In this document: positions 16,141 to 24,662 of the stretch, one piece after another
How the letters are laid out: the number at the start of each line of letters is the position of its first letter
Position numbering within the stretch: the first letter of the stretch is position 1
Assembly (NCBI GenBank): GCA_903900975.1
Contig: CAIUPE010000102.1
Coordinates: forward strand, 1-39,971
DNA: 39,971 bases
DNA from: an uncultured Hyphomicrobiales bacterium
GTDB lineage: Bacteria; Pseudomonadota; Alphaproteobacteria; Rhizobiales; Beijerinckiaceae
Reading direction: 5' to 3'
Notes under the pieces: generated by a model
Databases searched by the model: none
Seen by the model: the letters and a program-made list of their open reading frames with translations, nothing else
What the model was told of the DNA's origin: nothing
Translations under genes and position numbers: made by a program

Positions 16141-17502
16141 ATGACCGATATAACGGTGGGCGACAGCCCTAAAACCGATGACATTCCGGGCCTCGTGGCG
16201 CGCCGTTGCGCGATGTTAGCCTTGGACGATTTTCTCATCCGAAGCCTGCCATTGGACGAAACGCTCGATCGAATTTTATCGGGCCCGGATGGCAAGGGCC
16301 TCTCGGATCGGGATCGCGGCTTGGCCCGCGCAATTGCTTTGGCGGCTACACGACGGTTGGGCACGATCGGCGAGGCTTTGATGAAGCGCCTTGAAAAAGG
16401 CCTGCCGGACCATTCGGGGCGCCTTGAATCGATCCTCGTCGCAGGTGTGGCGCAGCTTCTCTACCTCGATGTGCCTGACCATGCGGCTGTTGATTTGTCG
16501 GTTCGACTGGTGCAGGCGGATCCCGAGGCGCGTCGCTTCATCAAGCTGGCCAACGGCCTTCTTCGGACAATTGCGCGTGAGCGGGATGCTATTCTTGCCG
16601 ATGACGACCCGTTAAACCGTGACACGCCGGAATGGCTTGCTGCTAAATGGGTGGAAGCCTACGGCGAGGACGGAGCCAAGAAAATTGCGGCGGCCAATAT
16701 GCAGGAGGCTTCGGTCGATCTGACGGTCAAAAGCGATGCAATCGGATGGGCCGAGCGGCTCGATGCCGTGGTGCTTTCGACTGGATCCGTGCGGCTCAAG
16801 GGCCGTACCAATGTCATTTCGCTTCCGGGCTATGGCGACGGCGCCTGGTGGGTTCAGGACGCTGCTGCGGCATTGCCGGCGATGTTGCTTGACGCGAAAC
16901 CCGGCGAATCAATTGCCGATTTGTGCGCGGCACCCGGAGGAAAAACAGCCCAATTGGCGGCCGCGGGCGCAACGGTTGTCGCCATTGATCGATCAGCCAA
17001 GCGGCTGGAACGCTTAAGTGAAAATATGCTGCGTTTAAACCTGTCGGTGGAATCAAGAGCGCTTGACGCGATGTTGTTTTCGGGCGGGCCGTTCGACGCG
17101 ATTCTACTGGATGCCCCTTGCACGGCGACCGGAACGATTAGGCGCCATCCGGATGTTTTGTGGACCAAGGAAGCCATCGATTTGCAAAAATTGGCCGCCC
17201 TTCAGGCTCGATTATTGAAGAAGGCAATTGGCCTGCTGAAACCAGGCGGGCGGCTGATGTATTGCACCTGTTCGCTCGAGCCCGAAGAAGGCGAATTGCA
17301 AATTGCCAATCTTTTGGCAACCGATGACCGCGTGGTGCGTTCGCCATTTGGCAAAGCGGAAATGGCCAAGCTCGGCCCGGACCTCGCACGTGCGATTAAT
17401 GCGCAGGGTGAATTGCGCACGCTCCCTTATATGTTGCCGAACGTGGATCCGCGGCTCCAGGGAATTGACGGCTTTTTTGCCGCCCGTCTGGTTAGGACAT
17501 AA
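16141..17502 (+). CDS. rsmB: 16S rRNA m5C967 methyltransferase RsmB-like
   Basis: This 453-residue protein has an N-terminal NusB-like helical domain (about 15-145, with D-H-A-A-V-D-L-S-V-R) and a C-terminal SAM-dependent RNA m5C methyltransferase domain. SAM motif I is D-L-C-A-A-P-G-G-K-T-A-Q-L. The two functional cysteines are in D-A-P-C-T-A-T-G-T and Y-C-T-C-S-L-E-P-E-E-G-E. It methylates a cytosine in 16S rRNA during ribosome assembly. ATG 16141 fits the family better than the upstream TTG 16111. It lies before the heparinase-like gene and purH, an order I associate with Rhizobiales. Confidence 0.9.
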   Translation: MTDITVGDSPKTDDIPGLVARRCAMLALDDFLIRSLPLDETLDRILSGPDGKGLSDRDRGLARAIALAATRRLGTIGEALMKRLEKGLPDHSGRLESILVAGVAQLLYLDVPDHAAVDLSVRLVQADPEARRFIKLANGLLRTIARERDAILADDDPLNRDTPEWLAAKWVEAYGEDGAKKIAAANMQEASVDLTVKSDAIGWAERLDAVVLSTGSVRLKGRTNVISLPGYGDGAWWVQDAAAALPAMLLDAKPGESIADLCAAPGGKTAQLAAAGATVVAIDRSAKRLERLSENMLRLNLSVESRALDAMLFSGGPFDAILLDAPCTATGTIRRHPDVLWTKEAIDLQKLAALQARLLKKAIGLLKPGGRLMYCTCSLEPEEGELQIANLLATDDRVVRSPFGKAEMAKLGPDLARAINAQGELRTLPYMLPNVDPRLQGIDGFFAARLVRT

Positions 17503-17611
17503 GTTTACCTTAGTTCTGGACGAACAGAAGTTTTGGATAAACAGGCTTGGTCACCTGTATTGATGCAGGTTAGACTCGGGATGCGTTGAAAAGTGTGAGG
17601 CGGGATTAAGT

Positions 17612-19327
17612 TTGGAACACCGTACTGGATTGGATTGGCAGTTAAATCTTCGCTTTGCGCTCCGTCGCTTCATAGCAGGAAGCGTTGGGACGATATTATC
17701 GTCGGTGAGCTGGATTCGGCCAACCCCGTTTCAAGGCCGCATCGAACGGATTCTGATTGCACCACAAGATTTACGGACGACCGATCCGACGGCAGCCGGC
17801 GACATTTATTCCGGTTATTTTGCGTTTGCTGGCAAAGTAGTTGCCACGGGTGGGCGATCTCCTTTTGCGGCCGTTGCTCCTTCACGGGAATGGACCGAAG
17901 CCTTGATGGGTTTTGGATGGTTGCGTGACATCCGAGCTGCCGATACAGCCCTTGCTCGTGCGAATGCGCGAACGCTTGTTGATGACTGGATATCTGCCCA
18001 CGGCAAGCCGGACCGAACGGCAACTTGGGACACGCTGGTTGTTGCTCGTCGCTTGATCTCGTGGCTCAGTCATTCACCCCTCATTCTGGATGGAGCCGAT
18101 CGGGCATTTTATCGGCGTTTTATGAATTCTGTCCGACGTCAATCCGCGTTTTTGTGGCAACAATCACGGCGCATCGACCGTTCAGCTGATCGGCTTCAGT
18201 CGGCAATTGCCTTGGTTTTTGTAGCCTTGTGTACGGATGTCGGGGACCAGCGTACCAAACGAGTGGTCGAATTTTTTACGCGTCAATTGGATCGCGAAAT
18301 TTTATCCGACGGTGGCCATATCAGTCGGAATCCGCAGAAAATCATCGATATTTTAACGGATTTGTTGCCTCTTCGCCATTGTTTCCTGTCACAATCCATG
18401 ACGCCTCCGGCGGAGGTGCTAAATGCGATCGACCGGATGATGCCGATGATGCGCTTGTTCCGGCATGGCGATGGAACCTTGGCATTGTTCAATGGCATGA
18501 GTGCAACGGCCCCTGATCTCGTGGCCACGCTGCTCGCTTATCAGGATACACGTTCGGTGGGTGCCGAAACGGCTGGTCCTTCTGGTTACCGGCGATTGCA
18601 GGGTGGCGAAGTGGTTCTGGCTATGGATGTCGGATGCCCGCCGCCAGAAGCCTATTCCTATTTCGCGCATGCCGGCTGCTTAGCCTTTGAGCTGTCCGAC
18701 AACGGTGAAAAGTTAATAACGAATTGCGGTGCGCCTCCTTCCGGTCAGGAATCCCGCCGCTTGCTTGCCCGGGCGACCGCGGCACACTCCACGGTGATCG
18801 TTGATGATACATCGTCCTGCCGATTTGCGGAAGGCGACGAAAAGCATTGGCCATTGGGCAGTCCGGTGATCGAAGGTCCGAAGGCGGTTGCCGTGACGCG
18901 CGAAACCGACGCCGAGAGTGAAAAAATTATCGCCGCGCATGATGGGTATCGTCGAACTTATAATCTTATCCATGAGCGGTCACTAACCCTCGATCATCAG
19001 GGCGCTTGGCTCGTCGGCGAAGATAGGCTCCGACCCGCGTCGTCAGGCGAAGAAATGGTGAATTCTGCCTATGCGGTGCGGTTTCACTTGCATCCGGGCG
19101 TCATTGCAGAAGCGATTGACTCCGATATTGTGAGAATAACGACGCTGACAGGTCAAAACTGGACATTTGCTGCCGACCGATCGGTTTCGATCGAAGACAG
19201 CGTGTTGTTTGCGTGTCTCGACGGCATGCGGCGGACGACGCAGCTCGTCATCGAAGGCGATACCGCCAATAGCCCGATGATAAAATGGTCTTTGATGCGA
19301 GGTAACTCGTCCGAATTTCCGCGCTGA
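17612..19327 (+). CDS. Heparinase II/III-like family protein
   Basis: This 571-residue protein has an alpha-helical toroid N-terminal part (W-D-T-L-V-V-A-R-R-L-I-S-W, S-A-F-L-W-Q-Q-S-R-R near 185) and a C-terminal beta-rich Heparinase_II_III domain from about residue 320. The latter has Y-S-Y-F-A-H-A-G-C-L-A-F-E-L-S and the conserved A-H-S-T-V-I-V-D-D-T-S-S. Relatives are polysaccharide lyases or uncharacterised envelope enzymes; no clear signal peptide is seen. The TTG start follows AGGCGGGA by about 6 nt. The gene sits between rsmB and purH. The substrate is unknown. Confidence 0.85.
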   Translation: MEHRTGLDWQLNLRFALRRFIAGSVGTILSSVSWIRPTPFQGRIERILIAPQDLRTTDPTAAGDIYSGYFAFAGKVVATGGRSPFAAVAPSREWTEALMGFGWLRDIRAADTALARANARTLVDDWISAHGKPDRTATWDTLVVARRLISWLSHSPLILDGADRAFYRRFMNSVRRQSAFLWQQSRRIDRSADRLQSAIALVFVALCTDVGDQRTKRVVEFFTRQLDREILSDGGHISRNPQKIIDILTDLLPLRHCFLSQSMTPPAEVLNAIDRMMPMMRLFRHGDGTLALFNGMSATAPDLVATLLAYQDTRSVGAETAGPSGYRRLQGGEVVLAMDVGCPPPEAYSYFAHAGCLAFELSDNGEKLITNCGAPPSGQESRRLLARATAAHSTVIVDDTSSCRFAEGDEKHWPLGSPVIEGPKAVAVTRETDAESEKIIAAHDGYRRTYNLIHERSLTLDHQGAWLVGEDRLRPASSGEEMVNSAYAVRFHLHPGVIAEAIDSDIVRITTLTGQNWTFAADRSVSIEDSVLFACLDGMRRTTQLVIEGDTANSPMIKWSLMRGNSSEFPR

Positions 19328-19426
19328 CTATTGCTGTGCATCCGTCTAATGGCCAATCTTACCGCATTAGCCTAGCCGTGATATCCATTCGATTTGTTCC
19401 TTTCTGTTAAGCAAGGTTATTACCCG

Positions 19427-21016
19427 ATGCCCAGTAATCTGCGCCGTGTGACGCGCGCCCTTCTTTCCGTTTCGGACAAGTCGGGGCTTTTGGATTTTGC
19501 CAGGGCGCTGCATGCGCGTGGTATTGAATTGATTTCGACAGGCGGGACATCGAAGGCACTTTCGGCCGCGGGATTACCGGTAAAAGATGTTTCGGATTTA
19601 ACCGGCTTTCCCGAAATGATGGATGGTCGGGTTAAAACCCTGCATCCGAAGGTCCATGGCGGATTATTGGCAATTCGCGGAAATCCCGAGCATGAAGCCG
19701 CTATGCTGGCCCATGGTATCGGTGCCATCGATTTGCTCGTCGTGAACCTATATCCGTTCGAAGAAACCATCGCGAAAACCGATGATTTTGCAATCTGCAT
19801 CGAAAATATTGACGTCGGCGGCCCCGCTATGATCCGAGGGGCGGCTAAAAATCATGCCGATGTCGCGGTTGTGGTGGATATAGGCGATTATCGCCTTATT
19901 CTGGATGAGTTGCAGGCGCACGATGGCGCAACGACGCAGCAAACTCGTCGGACACTAGCGGCAAAAGCATTTTCACGCACCGCATCCTATGATTCCGCGA
20001 TTGCCAACTGGTTTGCAACGCAAGAGGATGAAGCGACTCCGGATTGGCGGACGCTTGGCGGCCACCGCATCGAGGTGTTGCGCTACGGTGAAAACCCGCA
20101 TCAATCGGCTGCGTTCTACCGTACGCCGGAACAACGGCCGGGCGTTGCCACCGCTCGCCAGCTGCAAGGTAAGCAACTTTCCTTCAACAACATCAACGAC
20201 ACGGATGCCGCTTTTGAATGCGTCGCCGAATTTGATCCTTCGCTGGCCGCAGCCGTTATCGTGAAGCACGCAAATCCGGCAGGAGCCGCCATTGGTGCTA
20301 CGTTAGCTGAAGCCTATCGCCATGCCTTGCGGTGTGATCCTGTTTCTGCCTTCGGCGGAATTGTTGCTGTCAATCGCCGCCTCGATGCGGAAGCGGCGCG
20401 GGCGATTGTTGAAATTTTTACCGAAGTGATTGTAGCACCTGATGCGGATGACGAAGCGATCGCCATCGTAGCGGCCAAAAAAAATCTTCGCTTGCTGTTG
20501 ACCGGCGGGATGCCGGATCCACGTCGCGCAGGTCTTTTAGTTCGCTCCGTAGCGGGTGGTTTTCTAGCTCAAGCCCGCGACAATGCCGTTGTGGACGATA
20601 TGACACTCCGTGTGGTTACCAAACGGGCGCCGACGGAGGCTGAATTTGCGGATCTGCGTTTTGCCTTCCGTATTGCCAAGCATGTTAAATCCAACGCCAT
20701 CGTTTATGCAAAAGACGGGGCGACGGTCGGTATTGGCGCGGGTCAAATGAGCCGTATTGACTCAGCCCGCATTGCTGCCTGGAAAGCCGCTGATGCGGCC
20801 AAACTGGCCCATGAACCTGAAAGCCTGACGATCGGCTCAGTGGTTGCATCGGATGCTTTTTTCCCCTTCGCAGACGGATTATTAGCTGCCGCTGAAGCAG
20901 GGGCAACGGCGGTTATTCAGCCTGGCGGGTCGATGCGGGATGATGAAGTGATTGCCGCAGCAGATGCCCATGGTCTTGCTATGGTTTTTACCGATACCCG
21001 CCATTTTAGGCATTGA
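19427..21016 (+). CDS. purH: Bifunctional AICAR formyltransferase / IMP cyclohydrolase
   Basis: This 529-residue protein catalyses the last two steps of purine synthesis. The N-terminal MGS-like cyclohydrolase domain begins [10 protein letters not shown] and has S-T-G-G-T-S-K-A and [16 protein letters not shown]. The C-terminal AICAR transformylase has [17 protein letters not shown] (Ala replaces the more common Cys in N-P-C-G) and [13 protein letters not shown] 19427 matches the normal length. The ccmCDG genes follow after 6 bp, so they are probably co-transcribed. Confidence 0.96.
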   Translation: MPSNLRRVTRALLSVSDKSGLLDFARALHARGIELISTGGTSKALSAAGLPVKDVSDLTGFPEMMDGRVKTLHPKVHGGLLAIRGNPEHEAAMLAHGIGAIDLLVVNLYPFEETIAKTDDFAICIENIDVGGPAMIRGAAKNHADVAVVVDIGDYRLILDELQAHDGATTQQTRRTLAAKAFSRTASYDSAIANWFATQEDEATPDWRTLGGHRIEVLRYGENPHQSAAFYRTPEQRPGVATARQLQGKQLSFNNINDTDAAFECVAEFDPSLAAAVIVKHANPAGAAIGATLAEAYRHALRCDPVSAFGGIVAVNRRLDAEAARAIVEIFTEVIVAPDADDEAIAIVAAKKNLRLLLTGGMPDPRRAGLLVRSVAGGFLAQARDNAVVDDMTLRVVTKRAPTEAEFADLRFAFRIAKHVKSNAIVYAKDGATVGIGAGQMSRIDSARIAAWKAADAAKLAHEPESLTIGSVVASDAFFPFADGLLAAAEAGATAVIQPGGSMRDDEVIAAADAHGLAMVFTDTRHFRH

Positions 21017-21022
21017 GGTGCG

Positions 21023-21751
21023 ATGAATCTTGCCTTCGCCAATCCCGGTCGATTTCTTGCTCTGGCGCGTATTGCGGTTCCGTGGGTGGGGACCGTTGGT
21101 GCCGCTCTGGCAGCCCTAGGCTTTTATATGGCTTTTGCTTTTGCGCCTGCCGATTATCAGCAAGGTGAGACTGTGCGCATCATGTATATCCATGTGCCCG
21201 CCGCCTGGTTGTCGACAGTATGCTACGGCATGATGGCGGTTTCGTCGCTCGGAACTCTGATTTGGCGTCATCCTTTAGCCGATGTATCAGCTAAGGCGAT
21301 TGCTCCCATCGGGGCAGCTTTTACTTTTCTGTGCTTGATCACCGGCTCCTTATGGGGGCGGCCGATGTGGGGTACGTGGTGGGTATGGGATGCCCGTCTA
21401 ACCTCCGTTTTGGTGCTGTTTCTGATCTATTGCGGCATTATTGCGCTTTGGAACGCCTATGAAGATCCCGCCCGTGCCGGTCGGGCTGCGGCCGTTATGA
21501 CCTTGGTCGGCGCGATTAATTTGCCCATTGTCAAATTTTCGGTCGATTGGTGGAACACGCTTCACCAACCTGCCAGCGTCTTTCGCATGGGCGGCTCGAC
21601 GATTGACGGGTCAATGCTCTGGCCCTTGCTGACCGTGGCGGTGGGACTGACGCTCGTTATGCTTGCCCTGCATATGGCCGCGATGCGCAACGAGATTCTG
21701 CGCCGGCGCGTTCGTACGCTCGGCCTAATTGCCGCAAGCACCGAGCCGTGA
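21023..21751 (+). CDS. ccmC: Heme exporter permease CcmC
   Basis: This 242-residue inner-membrane protein has six hydrophobic helices and the heme-handling tryptophan-rich motif W-G-T-W-W-V-W-D-A-R-L-T-S between helices 3 and 4. The flanking histidines sit in M-Y-I-H-V-P and N-T-L-H-Q-P. CcmC presents heme to CcmE in cytochrome c maturation system I. The ATG starts 6 bp after purH with AGG upstream. ccmA and ccmB, usually just upstream, are not in this window. Confidence 0.95.
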   Translation: MNLAFANPGRFLALARIAVPWVGTVGAALAALGFYMAFAFAPADYQQGETVRIMYIHVPAAWLSTVCYGMMAVSSLGTLIWRHPLADVSAKAIAPIGAAFTFLCLITGSLWGRPMWGTWWVWDARLTSVLVLFLIYCGIIALWNAYEDPARAGRAAAVMTLVGAINLPIVKFSVDWWNTLHQPASVFRMGGSTIDGSMLWPLLTVAVGLTLVMLALHMAAMRNEILRRRVRTLGLIAASTEP

Positions 21752-21761
21752 GGATGCACGT

Positions 21762-21932
21762 ATGATGGATGATCCCCATTGGGGCTTTATTGTTGCCGCT
21801 TATCTGGCAACTATAATCATTTTGAGTGGTCTTATATACTGGATCGTTACCGATTACCGGCTACTGAAACGGGCGCTTGCTGCGCTGGATGCCGCGGGTA
21901 CCAAGCGTCGTTCGGATGGAGAAAAGGGATGA
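21762..21932 (+). CDS. ccmD: Heme exporter small subunit CcmD
   Basis: This 56-residue protein has one transmembrane helix (W-G-F-I-V-A-A-Y-L-A-T-I-I-I-L) and a basic cytoplasmic tail with Y-R-L-L-K-R-A-L. CcmD stabilises the CcmC-CcmE heme complex. ATG 21762 has GAGG upstream. The TGA stop overlaps the ccmG ATG (ATGA). Confidence 0.9.
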   Translation: MMDDPHWGFIVAAYLATIIILSGLIYWIVTDYRLLKRALAALDAAGTKRRSDGEKG

Positions 21933-22504
21933 GCGTCGCAAAGGCGGGTGGACTAAGTCTTTTTATATTGCCCAGCGCTATTTTCAGCGTCCTATCAGTT
22001 TTGTTTCTTTATAGCCTTTGGCGAGGCCCTTCACTGGCCATTCCGTCAACCCTGATTGGCCGTCCCGTTCCCGATTTTTCCTTGCCCGCTTTGTCTGGCG
22101 GTAACGCAGGCGGCCTCTCGATTCCTGGCTTTTCGTCCGGAGATTTGAAAGGTCAGGTTACCGTCATCAATATTTTTGCTTCATGGTGTGCACCTTGCCG
22201 TGAAGAGCATCCGCTTTTGCTCAAGCTAGCGACGGATGGACGGGTTCGCCTGATGGGCATCGACTACAAGGACGAACCCGATAATGCCCGTCGGTTTTTA
22301 GGTTCGCTTGGCAATCCGTATTCGGCTGTCGGCATGGACGTCATTGGCCGGGCTGCAATTGACTGGGGTGTTTACGGGGTGCCGGAAAGTTTTGTCATCG
22401 ATCGCAATGGTCAGATTATTTACAAGCATGTCGGACCTCTAACGGACGAAGCGATCCGCGGTCCGATCAATGCCGCCATAGAAAAGGCTGCAAAGGGCGG
22501 ATAA
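21929..22504 (+). CDS. ccmG: Thiol:disulfide interchange protein CcmG/DsbE
   Basis: This 191-residue protein has an N-terminal membrane anchor and a periplasmic thioredoxin fold. The redox site is F-A-S-W-C-A-P-C-R-E-E-H-P, with the cis-Pro in G-V-P-E-S-F-V-I-D and the family's acidic active-site surroundings. CcmG reduces apocytochrome c or CcmH disulfides before heme attachment. The ATG overlaps ccmD, with GAAAAGGG upstream. The convergent ispZ gene ends 9 bp downstream. Confidence 0.94.
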   Translation: MSVAKAGGLSLFILPSAIFSVLSVLFLYSLWRGPSLAIPSTLIGRPVPDFSLPALSGGNAGGLSIPGFSSGDLKGQVTVINIFASWCAPCREEHPLLLKLATDGRVRLMGIDYKDEPDNARRFLGSLGNPYSAVGMDVIGRAAIDWGVYGVPESFVIDRNGQIIYKHVGPLTDEAIRGPINAAIEKAAKGG

Positions 22505-22513
22505 CAAGTCGTT

Positions 22514-23101
22514 TTATTCAGCTTTTTCCGGATTTTTTTTCTGCTCATATTTCAGCATCAAAGGCGTTTGTGACATCGCAAAGCCGATGGTCAGCAGCGT
22601 TGCCCCAAAGACTTTGAATGGGACCCAATAGTCTGGAAACCACAGTCGGACGATCTCGTTCATTCCTGCGAGAGCGAAAAAAAACAGGCCCCAGCGCAGG
22701 CTGAGAATTTTCCAGCCGTCCTCGGTGAGATCAACGGCCTCACCCAGTACTGCCGCCAACAATGGTTTGCCAAGAAGTAAACCACCCAGCAAAAGGCTGC
22801 CAAATAGCGCGTAGATGATCGTAGGCTTCATCCGGAAAAAGGTCTCGTCGTGTAAAAACAAGGTCAAGCCGCCAAATACTGCGACAATAATGCCAGAAAC
22901 AATCGACATGATCGGCAAATGCCTTGTTAACAGGAAGGATGCCGCCAAAGTGGCAAACAGCGAAACCATGAAGGCTGCCGTCGCTATAAAAAAATCTCCG
23001 AAGCTATACCCGATGAAAAACACGAGCAGAGGCCCCATATCAAAGCTAAGCCTCAGGATCGGGGATAGCTTTTTTCGTTCCTTGGGCGCGCTTTGTGTCA
23101 C
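22514..23101 (-). CDS. Inner-membrane septation protein IspZ/YciB family
   Basis: This 195-residue protein has about six hydrophobic segments and the family signatures G-P-L-L-V-F-F-I-G-Y near residue 23, D-E-T-F-F-R-M-K-P-T-I-I-Y near 85 and W-F-P-D-Y-W-V-P-F-K-V-F-G near 153. YciB/IspZ proteins affect cell division and envelope integrity; the biochemical function is not settled. The GTG start has AAGGA about 9 nt upstream; the nearby ATG is out of frame. The gene is convergent with ccmG and divergent from the FAH-family gene. Confidence 0.9.
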   Translation of the reverse strand: MTQSAPKERKKLSPILRLSFDMGPLLVFFIGYSFGDFFIATAAFMVSLFATLAASFLLTRHLPIMSIVSGIIVAVFGGLTLFLHDETFFRMKPTIIYALFGSLLLGGLLLGKPLLAAVLGEAVDLTEDGWKILSLRWGLFFFALAGMNEIVRLWFPDYWVPFKVFGATLLTIGFAMSQTPLMLKYEQKKNPEKAE

Positions 23102-23217
23102 GGCATCGTTCCTTTTGTGAAAGTAGCGCCCTTGTCAGCACGCCACCACTGCGTAAGTCTCGCGCCAGCATTAGCGCATGGGCGGGGTATGAGAGAAGAG
23201 AATTGGAGATTTGCCGT

Positions 23218-23922
23218 ATGACTGCATCATTTGCAATCGAGATTGAGCCACGCGCCACCCTTTCAGTGTTGGGAAGCGATAAGGTTTTCCCGGTTCGCCG
23301 TATTTATTGTATTGGCCGTAATTATGCAGCCCATGCGCGCGAAATGGGGGGCGATCCGAGCCGCGAGGCACCGTTTTTCTTCCAAAAGGCGTCTGACGCC
23401 GTTCAGGCCTGCCCAGCCGATACCACCATTCAGCACCTCTATCCGCCCATGACGAGCAATTATCACCATGAGGTGGAAATGGTCGTGGCGCTGAAATCGG
23501 GTGGTCGCGATATTTTAGAATCCGATGCCCTTTCTCATGTCTTCGGCTATGCGGTTGGCCTTGATATGACGCGGCGCGATTTGCAGGACGAGGCTAAGAC
23601 GCTGAAGCGCCCGTGGGAAGTTGGCAAAAGCGGCGATCATTCCGCCCCTGTCGGCCCACTGCATCCGGTTTCCTCGGTTGGTCATCCCTCGCGCGGCAAG
23701 ATCAGCGTTTCGGTGAATGGTGAATCGCGGCAATCCTCCGATCTCTCTGACATGATCTGGTCGGTGCCCGAGCAGATTGCGATCCTGTCGCGCTATTTCG
23801 AGCTTAAGGCGGGGGATCTAATTTTCACCGGCACGCCGGAAGGTGTGGGCAAGGTCGAGCGTGGCCAGACCATGCGCGCCTATATTGAAGGCCTTGGCGC
23901 GATTTCGTTGCAGGTCGCCTGA
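23218..23922 (+). CDS. Fumarylacetoacetate hydrolase-family protein
   Basis: This 234-residue protein has the FAH fold. I-Y-C-I-G-R-N-Y-A-A-H opens the domain, metal ligands are in H-H-E-V-E-M-V-V-A-L and G-L-D-M-T-R-R-D, and the Lys region is K-R-P-W-E-V-G-K-S-G-D-H-S-A-P. I-F-T-G-T-P-E-G-V-G follows. Family members hydrolyse fumarylpyruvate, acylpyruvates or related C-C bonds. This size and motif set resemble the fumarylpyruvate hydrolase group. ATG 23218 has GGAG upstream; earlier in-frame starts would run into the ispZ promoter region. The substrate is not certain. Confidence 0.9.
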   Translation: MTASFAIEIEPRATLSVLGSDKVFPVRRIYCIGRNYAAHAREMGGDPSREAPFFFQKASDAVQACPADTTIQHLYPPMTSNYHHEVEMVVALKSGGRDILESDALSHVFGYAVGLDMTRRDLQDEAKTLKRPWEVGKSGDHSAPVGPLHPVSSVGHPSRGKISVSVNGESRQSSDLSDMIWSVPEQIAILSRYFELKAGDLIFTGTPEGVGKVERGQTMRAYIEGLGAISLQVA

Positions 23923-23935
23923 GCTTTTCTTTGAT

Positions 23936-24586
23936 TTAGCGGCCCTGCGTCATGATCAGCTTTAAAGCAAAAGCGGACATGACGCTGGCAAAGCCGTAAT
24001 CGAAAATCCGCATGGCTTTGGGCGACGACTGCATGAAACGGGTGAATTTTTCGGCGACGAGAATAATAGCCGCACCCGTTGGCATGCCGATCAGCAGGAA
24101 GAAGAAACCCAAAAACAGCAGCTTGCCGGAGGCCATCGGATCGGATGGATCGATGAATTGCGGCAAGAAGGTTACGAAAAACACGATCACCTTCGGGTTG
24201 GTGAGGTTGATGCCGAGCCCGGTGAGAAAGGTCGCTAAGATGCTTTGTTTCGGCACAGAATCTTTATCGATGGCGAAGGCTGAACCGTGGCGAATAGAGC
24301 CATAAGCGAGCCAGAGCAGATAGACGCCGCCTATGATTTTGAGCACGAAAAACGCGGTGGCTGATGCAGCGAGCAGGGCCGAGAGGCCAAGTCCCGCCAA
24401 AGTGGCATGCACAATCAGGCCGGTTGAGGCCCCAAACATCGCCGCAAAGCCTGCGCTTCGTCCCCCCGTCACCGTGCGGGCGAGAAAGAGCCCCATATCC
24501 GGGCCGGGCGTGATCGCGAGTAGGAATGAGGCAAGCGAAAACAGTGCAATGGTTTGGAGCGACGGAACGAAATCGAAAACAGGCAT
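23936..24586 (-). CDS. LysE-family amino-acid exporter
   Basis: This 216-residue protein has about six hydrophobic helices and the LysE/RhtB signature T-P-G-P-D-M-G-L-F-L-A-R near residue 30. G-I-N-L-T-N-P-K-V-I-V-F-F follows near 130. Such proteins export amino acids or their analogues. ATG 24586 has GAGG 6 nt upstream; a GTG at 24598 is a less likely start. The 3' end is 13 bp from the convergent FAH-family gene. The exported substrate is unknown. Confidence 0.9.
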   Translation of the reverse strand: MPVFDFVPSLQTIALFSLASFLLAITPGPDMGLFLARTVTGGRSAGFAAMFGASTGLIVHATLAGLGLSALLAASATAFFVLKIIGGVYLLWLAYGSIRHGSAFAIDKDSVPKQSILATFLTGLGINLTNPKVIVFFVTFLPQFIDPSDPMASGKLLFLGFFFLLIGMPTGAAIILVAEKFTRFMQSSPKAMRIFDYGFASVMSAFALKLIMTQGR

Positions 24587-24662
24587 TAGAGGCCTCACAG
24601 CAATTGTGCAGATTGGCTTCTTACGCTGATATCACGGGATCGAAAACCCGTTTCCGATGATC

